NCBI RefSeq assembly: GCF_003855255.1
Contig: NZ_CP034072.1
Coordinates: forward strand, 2,255,238-2,319,237
DNA length: 64,000 nt
DNA from: Mycolicibacterium nivoides
Lineage (GTDB): Bacteria; Actinomycetota; Actinomycetes; Mycobacteriales; Mycobacteriaceae
Reading direction: 5' to 3'
A program made the position numbers and the translations under genes. Positions 1 to 9,955 of this stretch are shown here, piece by piece; position 1 is the first letter of the stretch; each line of letters opens with the position of its first letter. The notes below the pieces were generated by a model. That model was not told the DNA's origin and did no database searches. It saw nothing but the letters and a program-made list of their open reading frames with translations.

Positions 1-60
1 GATCGGCGACCCCAGCGCCAGAACGCTTGCCGCGAGGGCTACTCCCAGCATGGTTTTCAT
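1..60 (-). CDS. 5' end of a secreted or exported protein (partial)
   Basis: An ATG at position 60 on the minus strand opens a frame that stays open to the left edge and gives 20 residues. They begin Met-Lys-Thr-Met and continue as an Ala/Leu/Val-rich core, which is the shape of a Sec signal peptide. The start lies 4 nt after the stop of the small membrane gene 65-211, so the two are probably cotranscribed. Too little of the protein is present to name it. The gene continues outside the window. Confidence 0.55.
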   Translation of the reverse strand, partial: MKTMLGVALAASVLALGSPI

Positions 61-64
61 AGCG

Positions 65-211
65 TTAGTCGTCCTCGTCATCATCGCGGTGTGCCGCCTC
101 GACCACCTCGGGCGGCACCGGCTTTTGGAGCCAGGCACGAATGCGCAATAGCCCACCGGCGACGACGCCTACGGCGAATACCGCGACGAGTACCCACAGA
201 ACGGTGGTCAT
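65..211 (-). CDS. Small single-pass membrane protein, 48 aa
   Basis: The frame runs from ATG at 211 to TAA at 65. Residues 4-22 form one hydrophobic Val/Ala/Gly-rich membrane segment. A short basic stretch follows (Arg-Ile-Arg, Lys), and the protein ends in a strongly acidic tail of seven Asp/Glu. The positive-inside rule suggests that the tail is cytoplasmic. It sits 4 nt upstream of the partial exported-protein gene at the window edge. I recognise no family. Codon use is GC-rich and the hydrophobic block is coherent, so I think it is real, but it could be a chance ORF. Confidence 0.5.
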   Translation of the reverse strand: MTTVLWVLVAVFAVGVVAGGLLRIRAWLQKPVPPEVVEAAHRDDDEDD

Positions 212-376
212 GGCACCGAATTATCCCGCCCCGCGGCGCGCTGCGGCCGATTACCCACGAGTAGGCCACTGCCGGGTATCGCGCACATCTCAATACTGGC
301 CGACTCCCGAAAATCGGAGGAAAGTGATGTGTATCACACCGCTTGCAAGAAGTCGGTTAGAACGAAAGGCAACGAG

Positions 377-658
377 ATGATCGGAGCAATTATTACCGCA
401 GTCGTCGTCGGTGCGATTATCGGCGCACTCGCGCGACTCATCATGCCCGGTCGGCAGAATGTCAGCACACTCATGACAGTCGTGCTCGGCATTGCCGGAG
501 CCCTGATCGGCTCTTGGCTCACCGCTGTCGTCGGATACACCAACTCGAACGGCGGATTCGCAATCGTCCCGTTCGTGGTCGGTGTCGTGGTCGCGATTGT
601 GCTGATCGCGATCTACACGGCCCTGTCGGGCCGACGCGGCACGCCCGTCGGGCACTGA
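377..658 (+). CDS. GlsB/YeaQ/YmgE family (transglycosylase-associated) membrane protein
   Basis: This is a 93-residue protein with three hydrophobic helices and Gly-rich packing motifs near residues 8-20 and 35-50, the pattern of the YeaQ/YmgE/GlsB family of small inner-membrane proteins. The family is often stress- or stationary-phase-induced, and its molecular role is poorly defined. ATG 377 is preferred because an AAAGG sequence lies just upstream. An upstream ATG at 329 would add 16 polar residues that are unusual for the family. It stands alone, divergent from the small membrane gene at 65-211. Confidence 0.7.
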   Translation: MIGAIITAVVVGAIIGALARLIMPGRQNVSTLMTVVLGIAGALIGSWLTAVVGYTNSNGGFAIVPFVVGVVVAIVLIAIYTALSGRRGTPVGH

Positions 659-1002
659 GCAGGACAGCCGCCGGCTCCGCCGATCCCCTGTCCTCATGAT
701 CGCGGAGCCCATTCTTGGCGCCGTCACCGGTTAAACATGTTCCTGCCGCCACGAGCAAGGCATTGCGGAATGTATGCACATCGTGGCGCTCAATTGTCGC
801 GTTGTTTTATTTCGTTTCCGTCTGGAATGCCAGCAAATCCCATGCACCAAATTGGTGCGCCTCCCCGGTAAATACGTTCATCAACAACGGCCGGATTTTC
901 GCGATACGTGGATCGCGCGTGAGTCGACCGGGTAAGCCCGGAATCGGCCGGGCTGCTTAGATCTTGTTGGCTGAGTATGGCTTTCGAGCGACGGGGGCGC
1001 GA
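659..1002. other. Intergenic region without a convincing gene
   Basis: About 340 bp separate the GlsB-like gene from the DinB-fold gene. Short ORFs exist on both strands, but none has a ribosome binding site plus a recognisable protein pattern. The segment around 780-900 is noticeably AT-richer than its surroundings and holds the palindrome at 844-858, so it probably contains the promoter of the downstream gene. Confidence 0.4.
844..858. promoter_or_regulatory. 15-bp perfect palindrome, candidate operator
   Basis: GCACCAA-A-TTGGTGC has perfect 7-bp arms around one central base. It lies about 145 bp upstream of the gene at 1003 in an AT-rich intergenic stretch. The size fits a dimeric repressor site. 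No regulator gene is adjacent, so the binder is unknown. Confidence 0.35.
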
Positions 1003-1623
1003 ATGATCAGTGTCCGCGCCCTGGCCCACCGGGAACGCCGGGAATTCGCCGACCTGCTCGACGGGTTGGCTCCGCACGAATGGCAGGCACCGACGTTGTG
1101 CGCGGGCTGGAATGTTCGCGACGTCGTCACCCACACCGTCGCCTATCTGGGACAGACCCGGCTGCAGCTCACCGGAGCGATGCTGGCAGCGCGGGGGCGC
1201 GTGGACAGGATCAACGACCGCGCGCTGCAGGCCGACGCCACTGCCGGACCCGACGAACTGCGCATCCTGATGCGGGCCGGCACCGATCCGTCAGGTGCGG
1301 GCGCGCTCTACGGCTGCCGGGTGGCCCTGATCGAGTGCCTGATCCACCAGCAGGACATCCGGCGCCCGCTCGGGCGGTCCCGCACAATTCCGGCCGACGC
1401 ACTGCTCGCCTCCCTGTCCTTTGCGCGGATCAGCCCGGTGATCGGCGGAGCCCGCCGCACCCGGGGGGTGCGATTGATCGCCGGTGACCTCGACTGGTCG
1501 GCCGGCCGCGGGCCGGAGATCCGTGGACCGGGTGAGGCGCTGTTGCTGGCGATGACGGGACGCGTTGAGGCGGTCGCCGGCGAGCTGCAGGGACCGGGCG
1601 TGGCTCACCTGTGCGGACGATGA
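1003..1623 (+). CDS. DinB-fold / mycothiol-dependent maleylpyruvate isomerase-like protein (TIGR03083 type)
   Basis: A 206-residue protein of the DinB_2/MDMPI-N type. Residues 27-44 carry the family's N-terminal signature (Trp-x-x-Pro-Thr-Leu-Cys-x-Gly-Trp, then Asp and His44). Glu111 and His115 follow, which together with His44 form the metal-binding triad expected in this fold. Known members are mycothiol S-conjugate isomerases or transferases, so a mycothiol-dependent reaction is likely, but the substrate cannot be read from the sequence. ATG 1003 is chosen. An in-frame TTG at 964 would add 13 unconserved residues. It is a single gene. Confidence 0.75.
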   Translation: MISVRALAHRERREFADLLDGLAPHEWQAPTLCAGWNVRDVVTHTVAYLGQTRLQLTGAMLAARGRVDRINDRALQADATAGPDELRILMRAGTDPSGAGALYGCRVALIECLIHQQDIRRPLGRSRTIPADALLASLSFARISPVIGGARRTRGVRLIAGDLDWSAGRGPEIRGPGEALLLAMTGRVEAVAGELQGPGVAHLCGR

Positions 1624-1794
1624 AACGTCCGGTCTCGATCCGGCGTCGAATCGGCGCAGACCCGACGCCAACCTCGTAACGATCCGACCGCGCCCATCGA
1701 TTCAGTTAGCGGACCGCCCCTAGCATCGGGCAGTGACGTGTTTCGGCGCTCCGCCGAGTCATCGCCCACGTCCGTTGTCCCCGCTGGAGGATCG

Positions 1795-2982
1795 TTGAGA
1801 AGTCAGCCGATCGATGCGATCGACGGCTTCTGCACGTCCGAATTCGCCCGGGTGCGCGATGCCTTCGCGGACAACTTCTCCCACCACAACGAGGTCGGCG
1901 CTGCTGTCGCGGTCTGGGTCGAGGGCGACCTGGTGGTCAACCTGTGGGGCGGATCCGCCGACGCAGCCGGTACCAGGCCATGGCAGCAGGACACCCTGGC
2001 CAGCGTGTATTCCGGATCCAAGGGGCTGTTGAGCACCTGCATCCATCTGTTGGCCGACCGCGGCGAGATCGACCTCGACGCGCCGGTGGCCCGCTACTGG
2101 CCCGAGTTCGGCCAGGCCGGAAAGCAGAACATCACCATCGCCATGGTGCTGGGCCACCGCTCGGGCGTGATCGGCCCGCGCGAACCGATGAGCTGGCAGC
2201 AGGTGACCGACTGGGACGCGGTGTGCGCCCGGATCGCAGCCGCGACGCCGTGGTGGCCGCCGGGCAGCGCGCAGGGCTACCACGTGGTGACCTTCGGCTT
2301 CATCCTCGGCGAGGTGGTTCGCCGGGTCACCGGCCGCACCCTCGGTCAGTACCTGCGCACCGAGATCGCCGAACCGCTGGGCGCCGACATCCACGTCGGC
2401 CTGCCTGACTGGCACCACCATCGCTGCGCGGAGATGGTGAACAAGCCGTCGGTGCGCAGCCTGCTGGCCGACAACGGGGTCGACGAACCGCCGGCTTCGC
2501 TCGGAGACCATCCGATGGCCGGCTGGGCGGTGTCGATGGACTTCGTGCCGGATGACGAACTGGGCGTGCAGGCCCTGGACGCCTGGCGCAGCGCCGAGTT
2601 CCCGAGCACCAACGCCCACGTCTCCGCGCTCGGCATGGCGACCTTCTACAACGCGCTGGCCCAGGAGAAGCTCCTGACCCGCGAGCACATGGAGCGCTGC
2701 CGGGTTTCCCAGGGCGGATTCGACGCCGATGTGGTGCTGGGCGCGCGAGTCGCCGATCACGGCTGGGGTCTGGGCTACATGCTCAACCAGCGCGGCATCG
2801 CCGGACCGAACACCCGCATCTTCGGGCACGGCGGGTCGGGTGGTTCGTTCGCCTTCGTCGACCTGGAGCACCGGATCGGCTACGCCTACGTGATGAACTA
2901 TTTCGACGCCACCAAGTGCAATGCCGACCCGCGCACGGTCGCGCTGTCCAACGAGGTGTACTCCGCTCTCGGCGTAATTTGA
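1795..2982 (+). CDS. Serine hydrolase, class C beta-lactamase / esterase (EstB) family
   Basis: About 395 residues. The class C beta-lactamase-fold nucleophile motif Ser-Gly-Ser-Lys lies at residues 73-76 and the Tyr motif begins at Tyr162. A His-Gly-Gly-Ser-Gly-Gly element near the C-terminus stands where KTG is found in true beta-lactamases. Mycobacterial members are mostly esterases or lipases rather than antibiotic hydrolases. No signal peptide is visible. The start is TTG 1795, placed 4 nt after a strong GGAGG. An in-frame GTG at 1738 would add 19 residues without a good ribosome binding site. Confidence 0.75.
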   Translation: MRSQPIDAIDGFCTSEFARVRDAFADNFSHHNEVGAAVAVWVEGDLVVNLWGGSADAAGTRPWQQDTLASVYSGSKGLLSTCIHLLADRGEIDLDAPVARYWPEFGQAGKQNITIAMVLGHRSGVIGPREPMSWQQVTDWDAVCARIAAATPWWPPGSAQGYHVVTFGFILGEVVRRVTGRTLGQYLRTEIAEPLGADIHVGLPDWHHHRCAEMVNKPSVRSLLADNGVDEPPASLGDHPMAGWAVSMDFVPDDELGVQALDAWRSAEFPSTNAHVSALGMATFYNALAQEKLLTREHMERCRVSQGGFDADVVLGARVADHGWGLGYMLNQRGIAGPNTRIFGHGGSGGSFAFVDLEHRIGYAYVMNYFDATKCNADPRTVALSNEVYSALGVI

Positions 2983-3033
2983 GTTCTCTTCGAGGACCCG
3001 GAGACGCCGTTTTCCGTGGGTACGCTGGACGCC

Positions 3034-3852
3034 ATGAACAGCGTTTTGCTGGTACTCATCGTTCTGGTCATCGCCGCGATCGCGTTCGCTGTCTACAGCT
3101 CGTCGCAGGCCAACGGCCGCCGTTCGGCGGAGTCGCTGGCCGACGCCAAGGCTGACGCCCGCCGGCTCATCGAGCGCCTCGGCGGACAAGTGCTCAACCT
3201 GACCGGCTCCGACGATGCCTCCAAGCAGGCACTGGCCGACGCGTCCGAGCGCTACACCGCGGCGTCCTCCCAGATCGATCAGGCCACCACGGCCAAGCAG
3301 GCTGCGCTGGCCAAGGAGAGCGCCATCGAGGGCCTCTACTACGTGCGCGCGGCCCGCACTGCGATGGGCATGGATCCCGGTCCCGAGTTGGAGTCGCTGA
3401 GCGGGCAACGTTCGGCCGGCGCGGTCACCGAGGACCGCCGGATCAGCTTCGAGGGCCGCGAGATCGAGGCGTCCCCGACTCCCTCGGCGAACACACCGAA
3501 CTACTACCCGGGTGGCCGGGTGGCCGGACGCCCGGTGCCCGCCGGCTGGTACTCCGAGCCGTGGTGGAAGCCGGCCCTGGTGGCCGGCGCCTGGGGCCTG
3601 GGCTCGGTGCTCCTGTTCGACGCGATGTTCTCCGGAATGCACGGAGTCAACTACGGCGCACAGGGTTTCGAAAACGGTTACGGCGATGGCTATTCCGACG
3701 GTTTCGCCGCGGGCCAGGACGGCGGCGACGCCGGCGGGTTCGATGGCGGCGACGCCGGCGGCGGCGACTGGGGCGGTACGGACGCCAGCGGCTGGGACGG
3801 CGGAGGCTTCGACGGTGGCGACTTCGGCGGTGGCGATTTCGGGGGCTTCTGA
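3034..3852 (+). CDS. Membrane-anchored protein with a Gly/Asp-rich C-terminal tail
   Basis: 272 residues. Residues 3-22 form an N-terminal membrane anchor. A charged Ala/Lys/Glu-rich helical region with coiled-coil character follows (about 25-110). A second hydrophobic patch sits near residues 180-195. The last 65 residues are a low-complexity tail of Gly, Asp and aromatic residues with repeated Gly-Gly-Asp units. I do not recognise a defined function; DUF1542-like proteins have a similar layout. ATG 3034 is preferred over GTG 3016 because a TACGCT -10-like element 7 nt upstream suggests leaderless transcription. Confidence 0.65.
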   Translation: MNSVLLVLIVLVIAAIAFAVYSSSQANGRRSAESLADAKADARRLIERLGGQVLNLTGSDDASKQALADASERYTAASSQIDQATTAKQAALAKESAIEGLYYVRAARTAMGMDPGPELESLSGQRSAGAVTEDRRISFEGREIEASPTPSANTPNYYPGGRVAGRPVPAGWYSEPWWKPALVAGAWGLGSVLLFDAMFSGMHGVNYGAQGFENGYGDGYSDGFAAGQDGGDAGGFDGGDAGGGDWGGTDASGWDGGGFDGGDFGGGDFGGF

Positions 3853-3860
3853 CCCTCTGC

Positions 3861-3918
3861 CGAACAGACGCTCGGGTACCTGTGGCTCACACTTTTCGGG
3901 TACCTACGTGTCTGTTCG
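3861..3918. terminator. Inverted repeat between convergent genes (probable bidirectional terminator)
   Basis: The outer arms CGAACAGAC (3861-3869) and GTCTGTTCG (3910-3918) are perfect inverted copies. Inside them the 10-mer TCGGGTACCT occurs twice (3872-3881 and 3896-3905), and its self-complementary GGTACC cores can pair with each other. It lies exactly between the stops of convergent genes at 3852 and 3932. The arms resemble intergenic palindromes common in mycobacteria. Confidence 0.6.
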
Positions 3919-3931
3919 CGCGAATTTCTTT

Positions 3932-5617
3932 CTAGAGGCGGCTCTCCAGACGCGCCGACACGCCGGCCTCCTGCAGGTCCAGACGCTCCAGCATGGCCCG
4001 CACCGCCTCGTCCTCGATCCGGCCTTCATCGCGCTCGGTGATGAGCGCACCGCGTTGCGCCGCAAGCACATCCCGGTACAGACCCGAGAACACCGCGGCC
4101 CGTTTGGTGAGCGCTTCAGGGTCGGGCATCTCGTCTGCGTCCTGTGAATGCCGGGCGATCACCGCGCGGATCTCGGTCACCACCCGGGGATCGAGACCTT
4201 CGGGCGGATCTGCCTCGAACGCGTCGAGCACATCGTCGGCCGCATCGTGCACCACGCGTTCGGCCTTGAGTTCCTCCTCCCGGTCGGCAGCGTGGTCGTC
4301 GCAGAACCGGGACAGGTTCAGCCGGCGGATCAGCAGGGGCAGGGTCCAGCCCTGGATCAGCAAGGTGCCCACACTCACCGCGAACGCGATGGCCTGGATG
4401 GTGGCGCGTTCCGGGAAGGGTTCGCCCGAAGCCGTGGTCGCCGGGATCGCGGCGGCCGCGGCCAGTGTCACCACGCCACGCATCCCGGTCCAGGACACGA
4501 CGACGTTCTCCCGCCAGCTCAGTGAGCGGCGGTCGATCATCCGGCGCCAGCGCGCCCTCGGCGTTCGGTTGCGCCGGCCGAGGGCCCCGCGAGCACCGTC
4601 GGGCACCGGCACGCTGAACTTGCTCTCCACGTGCCGGGACAGCTTGTTCCGGCCGAACATCAGGAACACCGACAGCGGGCGGATCACCAGCACGATGAGC
4701 AACACGATCACCGAGGCGACCGCGACGACGGCCAGCGACTCGTGGGCTTCGTTGAGGTCCTGCAGCACAAACCGCAGATGCAGACCGATGTAGGCGAACA
4801 CGAACGCCTCGAGCAGCACGTCGACCGAATTCCAGACGTACCGTTCCTGCAGTCGCGTCTGGTACGCCGCCCCCATCGCACCGTTGCCGACCACGAAGCC
4901 GGCGACCACCACCGCCAACACACCGGAGGCGTGCAGTTCCTCGGCGGTGATGAAGGCCGCGAACGGAACCACCAGACCCTGCACCGTCTCCAGACCCGGG
5001 TTGTCCAGGTGCTTGCGAATCCACAGCGTCACGTAGCCCAGCAGTGCCCCGACCACCGGGCCGACCGTGGCGCTGTACCCGAACAGCAGGAAGGGGTTCT
5101 CGATGAAGGTGTGGCTCCCGGCGACCTGGGCCACCGCGATGGAGAACAGGGTCAGCGCGGCCGCGTCGTTGATCAGGCTCTCGCCGGTGAGGATCGCCAT
5201 CACCCGTTTGGGCAGGCCGAGCTTGCGGCCCACCGCGACGGCGGTGACGGCGTCCGGCGGCGCGACGATGGCGCCGAGCACGAGGGCCAGCCCGAAGGTC
5301 AGTGGCACCAGCACCAGCCAGGACGAGACCGCTGCCACGGCGAATGCCGTCACCACGACCAGGCCGACACCCAGGCCGAGGATCGGGCGGATGTTACGGA
5401 AGAACGTCGGGAAGGAGAAGTCCAGCGCCGCCGAGTACAGCAGCGGCGGCAGCACCACCGTCAGCAGAATGTGCGAATCCAGTTCGGGGGGCTCGAAGCC
5501 CGGCAGGAACGACACCGCGCTGCCGATCACCACGATGATCAGGGCGGGTTCCATCCCACGGCGGTGCGCGATTGCTGTGACGAGGATGGCTCCGACGACG
5601 ACGAGGATCAATTCCAC
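3932..5617 (-). CDS. CPA1-family Na+/H+ antiporter
   Basis: 561 residues with about 12 hydrophobic helices in the first 420 residues and a cytoplasmic, charged C-terminal tail of about 130 residues. CPA1 ion-path motifs are visible: Ala-Pro-Pro-Asp at 119-122 and Gly-Glu-Ser-Leu-Ile-Asn-Asp at 145-151, whose Asn-Asp pair is the ion-binding site of electroneutral NhaP/NHE-type exchangers. It probably exports Na+ (or K+) in exchange for protons at the plasma membrane. The GTG start at 5617 places the first membrane helix at residue 2. Upstream in-frame starts would add a Pro/Arg-rich leader overlapping nei1. It lies 37 nt downstream of nei1. Confidence 0.85.
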   Translation of the reverse strand: MELILVVVGAILVTAIAHRRGMEPALIIVVIGSAVSFLPGFEPPELDSHILLTVVLPPLLYSAALDFSFPTFFRNIRPILGLGVGLVVVTAFAVAAVSSWLVLVPLTFGLALVLGAIVAPPDAVTAVAVGRKLGLPKRVMAILTGESLINDAAALTLFSIAVAQVAGSHTFIENPFLLFGYSATVGPVVGALLGYVTLWIRKHLDNPGLETVQGLVVPFAAFITAEELHASGVLAVVVAGFVVGNGAMGAAYQTRLQERYVWNSVDVLLEAFVFAYIGLHLRFVLQDLNEAHESLAVVAVASVIVLLIVLVIRPLSVFLMFGRNKLSRHVESKFSVPVPDGARGALGRRNRTPRARWRRMIDRRSLSWRENVVVSWTGMRGVVTLAAAAAIPATTASGEPFPERATIQAIAFAVSVGTLLIQGWTLPLLIRRLNLSRFCDDHAADREEELKAERVVHDAADDVLDAFEADPPEGLDPRVVTEIRAVIARHSQDADEMPDPEALTKRAAVFSGLYRDVLAAQRGALITERDEGRIEDEAVRAMLERLDLQEAGVSARLESRL

Positions 5618-5654
5618 CCGGGAATTGTCCCGTGCCCGCGCCGGCGCCGCGCGC

Positions 5655-6449
5655 TCACACCTGGCAGTCGGGGCACCAGAACAGGTTGCGGCCCTCCAGT
5701 TCTGCGGTGCGCACCGGGGCGCCGCACACCCGGCAGGCCTCCCCCGCCCGGCGATACACGTAGGTGCGGGGCCGGCCCGGACCGTAGGACGGGGCACCGT
5801 GGTCGTGCTCGGGGCGGACGACGACGATCTTGCCCCGGCGCACCCCGACCTTCATCAGTTCGACGAGATCGGTCCACATGTCGCTGAATTCGGCCTGAGC
5901 CATGTGCGTGCCCGACCGGTACGGATTGATGTGATGACGGAACAGCAGTTCGCTGCGGTACACGTTGCCGACTCCGGCGATCACCGACTGGTCCATCAAC
6001 AACGCACCGATTGACCTGCGCGACTTACTGATTCGCGCCCAGGCCGACGCGGGATCGGCGTCCTTGCGCAGCGGGTCGGGACCGAGGCGCGCCACCACAT
6101 CGGCGATCTCGGGCTCGGCGATCACCTCGCAGACGGTGGGGCCACGCAGGTCGGTGCCGTACTCGGCACCCACGATCCGCATCCGCACCTGGCCGACCGG
6201 CAGCCCCAGCGGAACGGGAGCCTCGGTGAACTTGCCGTACAGGCCGAGGTGGATGTGCACGACCCGGCCACCGTCGTAGTGGTGGAACAGGTGCTTGCCC
6301 CAGGCGTCGGCCTGCTTGAACACCTGGCCGTTGACCGCGGCCGCACCGTCGGCGAAGCGGCCCTGCGGGCTGGACACCACCACCGGTGCCCGGCCGAACC
6401 GCTTCTGGTGCAGCCGGGCCAGCCGGTGCAGGGTGTGCCCTTCGGGCAT
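5655..6449 (-). CDS. nei1: Fpg/Nei-family DNA glycosylase (Nei1)
   Basis: 264 residues starting Met-Pro-Glu-Gly. After Met removal Pro2 is the Schiff-base nucleophile and Glu3 the general acid of this bifunctional glycosylase/AP-lyase family. The Gly-His after Glu3 is typical of endonuclease VIII (Nei), which removes oxidised pyrimidines. A C-terminal zinc finger is complete: Cys239, Cys242, Cys259 and Cys262. In M. tuberculosis the Nei1 gene (Rv2464c) also follows rpiB (Rv2465c), matching the neighbour here, whose stop ends 3 nt before this start. Confidence 0.9.
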   Translation of the reverse strand: MPEGHTLHRLARLHQKRFGRAPVVVSSPQGRFADGAAAVNGQVFKQADAWGKHLFHHYDGGRVVHIHLGLYGKFTEAPVPLGLPVGQVRMRIVGAEYGTDLRGPTVCEVIAEPEIADVVARLGPDPLRKDADPASAWARISKSRRSIGALLMDQSVIAGVGNVYRSELLFRHHINPYRSGTHMAQAEFSDMWTDLVELMKVGVRRGKIVVVRPEHDHGAPSYGPGRPRTYVYRRAGEACRVCGAPVRTAELEGRNLFWCPDCQV

Positions 6450-6452
6450 GGG

Positions 6453-6932
6453 TCAGGCAGGCGCGCCGGGAACCGGCGGGGCCACGTGATCCTTCTCGTA
6501 GGCGGCGAGAATGTCGATGCGGCGCTGGTGACGCTCGGCCTCCGACCACGGCGTCGACAGGAACGCGTCGACGATGGCCAGCGCCTCCTCCTCGCTGTGC
6601 ATGCGTCCACCCAGACCCATCAGTTGCGCGTTGTTGTGCTCGCGGGCCAGTTTGGCGGTCTCGACGCTCCAGGCCAGGGCACAGCGGGCACCGGGCACCT
6701 TGTTCGCGGCGATCTGCTCACCGTTGCCCGACCCGCCCAGCACGATGCCCAGGCTGCCCGGGTCGGCGACTGTCCTGACCGCCGCGTCGATACAGAACGC
6801 CGGGTAGTCGTCATCGGCGTCGTAGGTGTAGGCACCGCAGTCGATCGGCTCGTGGCCGGTCTTCTTGAGGTGCTCGATGATGGTCTGCTTGAACTCGAAT
6901 CCGGCGTGGTCGGCACCGATGTAAACGCGCAT
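6453..6932 (-). CDS. rpiB: Ribose-5-phosphate isomerase B
   Basis: 159 residues. The enzyme interconverts ribose 5-phosphate and ribulose 5-phosphate in the non-oxidative pentose phosphate pathway. The N-terminus has the Gly-Ala-Asp8-His9 substrate-binding motif. The active-site loop reads Gly-Gly-Ser-Gly-Asn-Gly-Glu72. As in M. tuberculosis RpiB, the catalytic base is Glu (Glu75 there, Glu72 here) instead of the Cys of E. coli RpiB. ATG 6932 begins at the conserved beta-strand; an in-frame ATG at 6971 would add 13 basic residues. It lies 3 nt upstream of nei1. Confidence 0.95.
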   Translation of the reverse strand: MRVYIGADHAGFEFKQTIIEHLKKTGHEPIDCGAYTYDADDDYPAFCIDAAVRTVADPGSLGIVLGGSGNGEQIAANKVPGARCALAWSVETAKLAREHNNAQLMGLGGRMHSEEEALAIVDAFLSTPWSEAERHQRRIDILAAYEKDHVAPPVPGAPA

Positions 6933-7041
6933 GTCGGTAACCCTAACTGGTCGGTAACTCCGCTTGGCCACAGCGCAGGATGATGGTACGGGGATTGAGG
7001 GTGCGCGTTCTCACCGCCGGGTCGGTCACTGCGCTACCGCG

Positions 7042-7596
7042 TCAACCCTTTTCAGTACCAGCGCGGATACCTGCCAGGAGCAGGTCGAGCATGCGCTGCG
7101 CCTGCTCGGGTGAGCCGCTGGCGAGGAAGATCCCGAGCATGCTCGAAACCACGTCGTCGGCCCGCACATCGACGCCCAGGCTGCCATCGGTGACGCCGGC
7201 ATCGAGCAAGGTCTGGACCGCACCGGTGACGCTCGCCTTGGTATCGCGGTGATCGACCGCGCCGGATTCGAAGATGGTGCGCAGCGATTCGGCCATGCCC
7301 TTCTTGGCGGCGACGAACGTCGCGTAGCGGTCCATCCACCGACGCAGCGCCACCGGCGGCGGGTACCGGCCGGACAGCTCGGCGGCGGATGCGGAGACTT
7401 CGGCCAGCTCGGCCCGGTAGACGGCCTCGATGAGGGCCTCGCGGCTGGGAAAGTGACGGTAGAGCGTCCCGATGCCGACACCGGCGTCGCGGGCGATCGC
7501 CTCTAGCGAGACCGGTCCGTCTGACGCGGTGAACGCTGCCGCAGCAGCCGCGAGCAGGCGCTCCCTGTTGCGCCGCGCATCAGCCCGCTCAGCCAT
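7042..7596 (-). CDS. TetR-family regulator
   Basis: 184 residues. An N-terminal TetR helix-turn-helix spans roughly residues 28-55 and ends in the conserved Thr-Leu-Tyr-Arg-His-Phe-Pro recognition-helix motif. The C-terminal two thirds is a helical ligand-binding domain without a recognisable ligand signature. The gene is divergent from the aldo/keto reductase at 7680. The 83-bp gap holds two near-identical palindromes, so it most likely represses itself and the reductase. Confidence 0.88.
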   Translation of the reverse strand: MAERADARRNRERLLAAAAAAFTASDGPVSLEAIARDAGVGIGTLYRHFPSREALIEAVYRAELAEVSASAAELSGRYPPPVALRRWMDRYATFVAAKKGMAESLRTIFESGAVDHRDTKASVTGAVQTLLDAGVTDGSLGVDVRADDVVSSMLGIFLASGSPEQAQRMLDLLLAGIRAGTEKG

Positions 7597-7598
7597 AG

Positions 7599-9514
<1,916 letters not shown>

Positions 9515-9518
<4 letters not shown>

Positions 9519-9955
9519 TCGCCGATGTCCTCCGCCCACAGATCCGGACGCTCGGCGATGAAGTCCTCCATCATCGCCACGCAGCGTTCATCGTCGAGCA
9601 GGGTAACCGCTACCCCGTGCTCGGCCAGCCAGTCGTGGCCACCTGTGAAGGTCCGGCTCTCGCCGATCACCACCGCGCCGATGTTGAACTGGCGGACCAG
9701 GCCGCTGCAGTACCAGCACGGCGAGAGCGTCGTCACCATGATCGTGGAGCGGTAACCGCGCTGACGCCCGGCGGCCCGGAAGGCGTCGGTCTCGGCATGG
9801 ATGGACGGGTCATCGTTCTGAACGCGCCGGTTGTGGCCGGCCCCCAGCAAGGTCCCGTCCGCGCTGAACAAGGCGGCGCCGATGGGAATACCGCCTTCGG
9901 CCAACCCTTTTCGCGCCTCCTCGACGGCGACGTCGAGCATCTGTTCCGGGCTCAT
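9515..9955 (-). CDS. Yeast-type (FCY1-like) cytosine deaminase
   Basis: 146 residues of the cytidine deaminase superfamily. Zinc ligands are His53 (His-Ala-Glu55, with Glu55 the proton shuttle), Cys80 and Cys83 (Pro-Cys-Trp-Tyr-Cys). The C-terminus, Asp-Asp-Glu-Arg-Cys through Glu-Arg-Pro-x-x-Trp to Glu-Asp-Ile-Gly-Glu, follows the pattern I recall from fungal Fcy1, which converts cytosine to uracil and 5-methylcytosine to thymine. It differs in fold family from bacterial CodA. It overlaps the permease stop (ATGA, 9952-9955) and the oxygenase start by 4 nt each. A guanine or other base deaminase remains possible. Confidence 0.8.

Noticed and set aside
715..960. 81-codon plus-strand ORF before the DinB-fold gene
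   Set aside because: There is no ribosome binding site, composition unlike neighbours and no family pattern; the AT-rich stretch fits a promoter region better.
1759..3642. 627-codon minus-strand open frame
   Set aside because: It is antisense to the serine hydrolase and the membrane-anchored protein, has Arg/His/Gly-rich text without family motifs and no ribosome binding site. It is a GC-bias shadow.
4631..5887. 418-codon plus-strand open frame rich in His, Gln and Asp
   Set aside because: It is antisense to the antiporter and nei1, with composition typical of the complement of membrane-helix codons.
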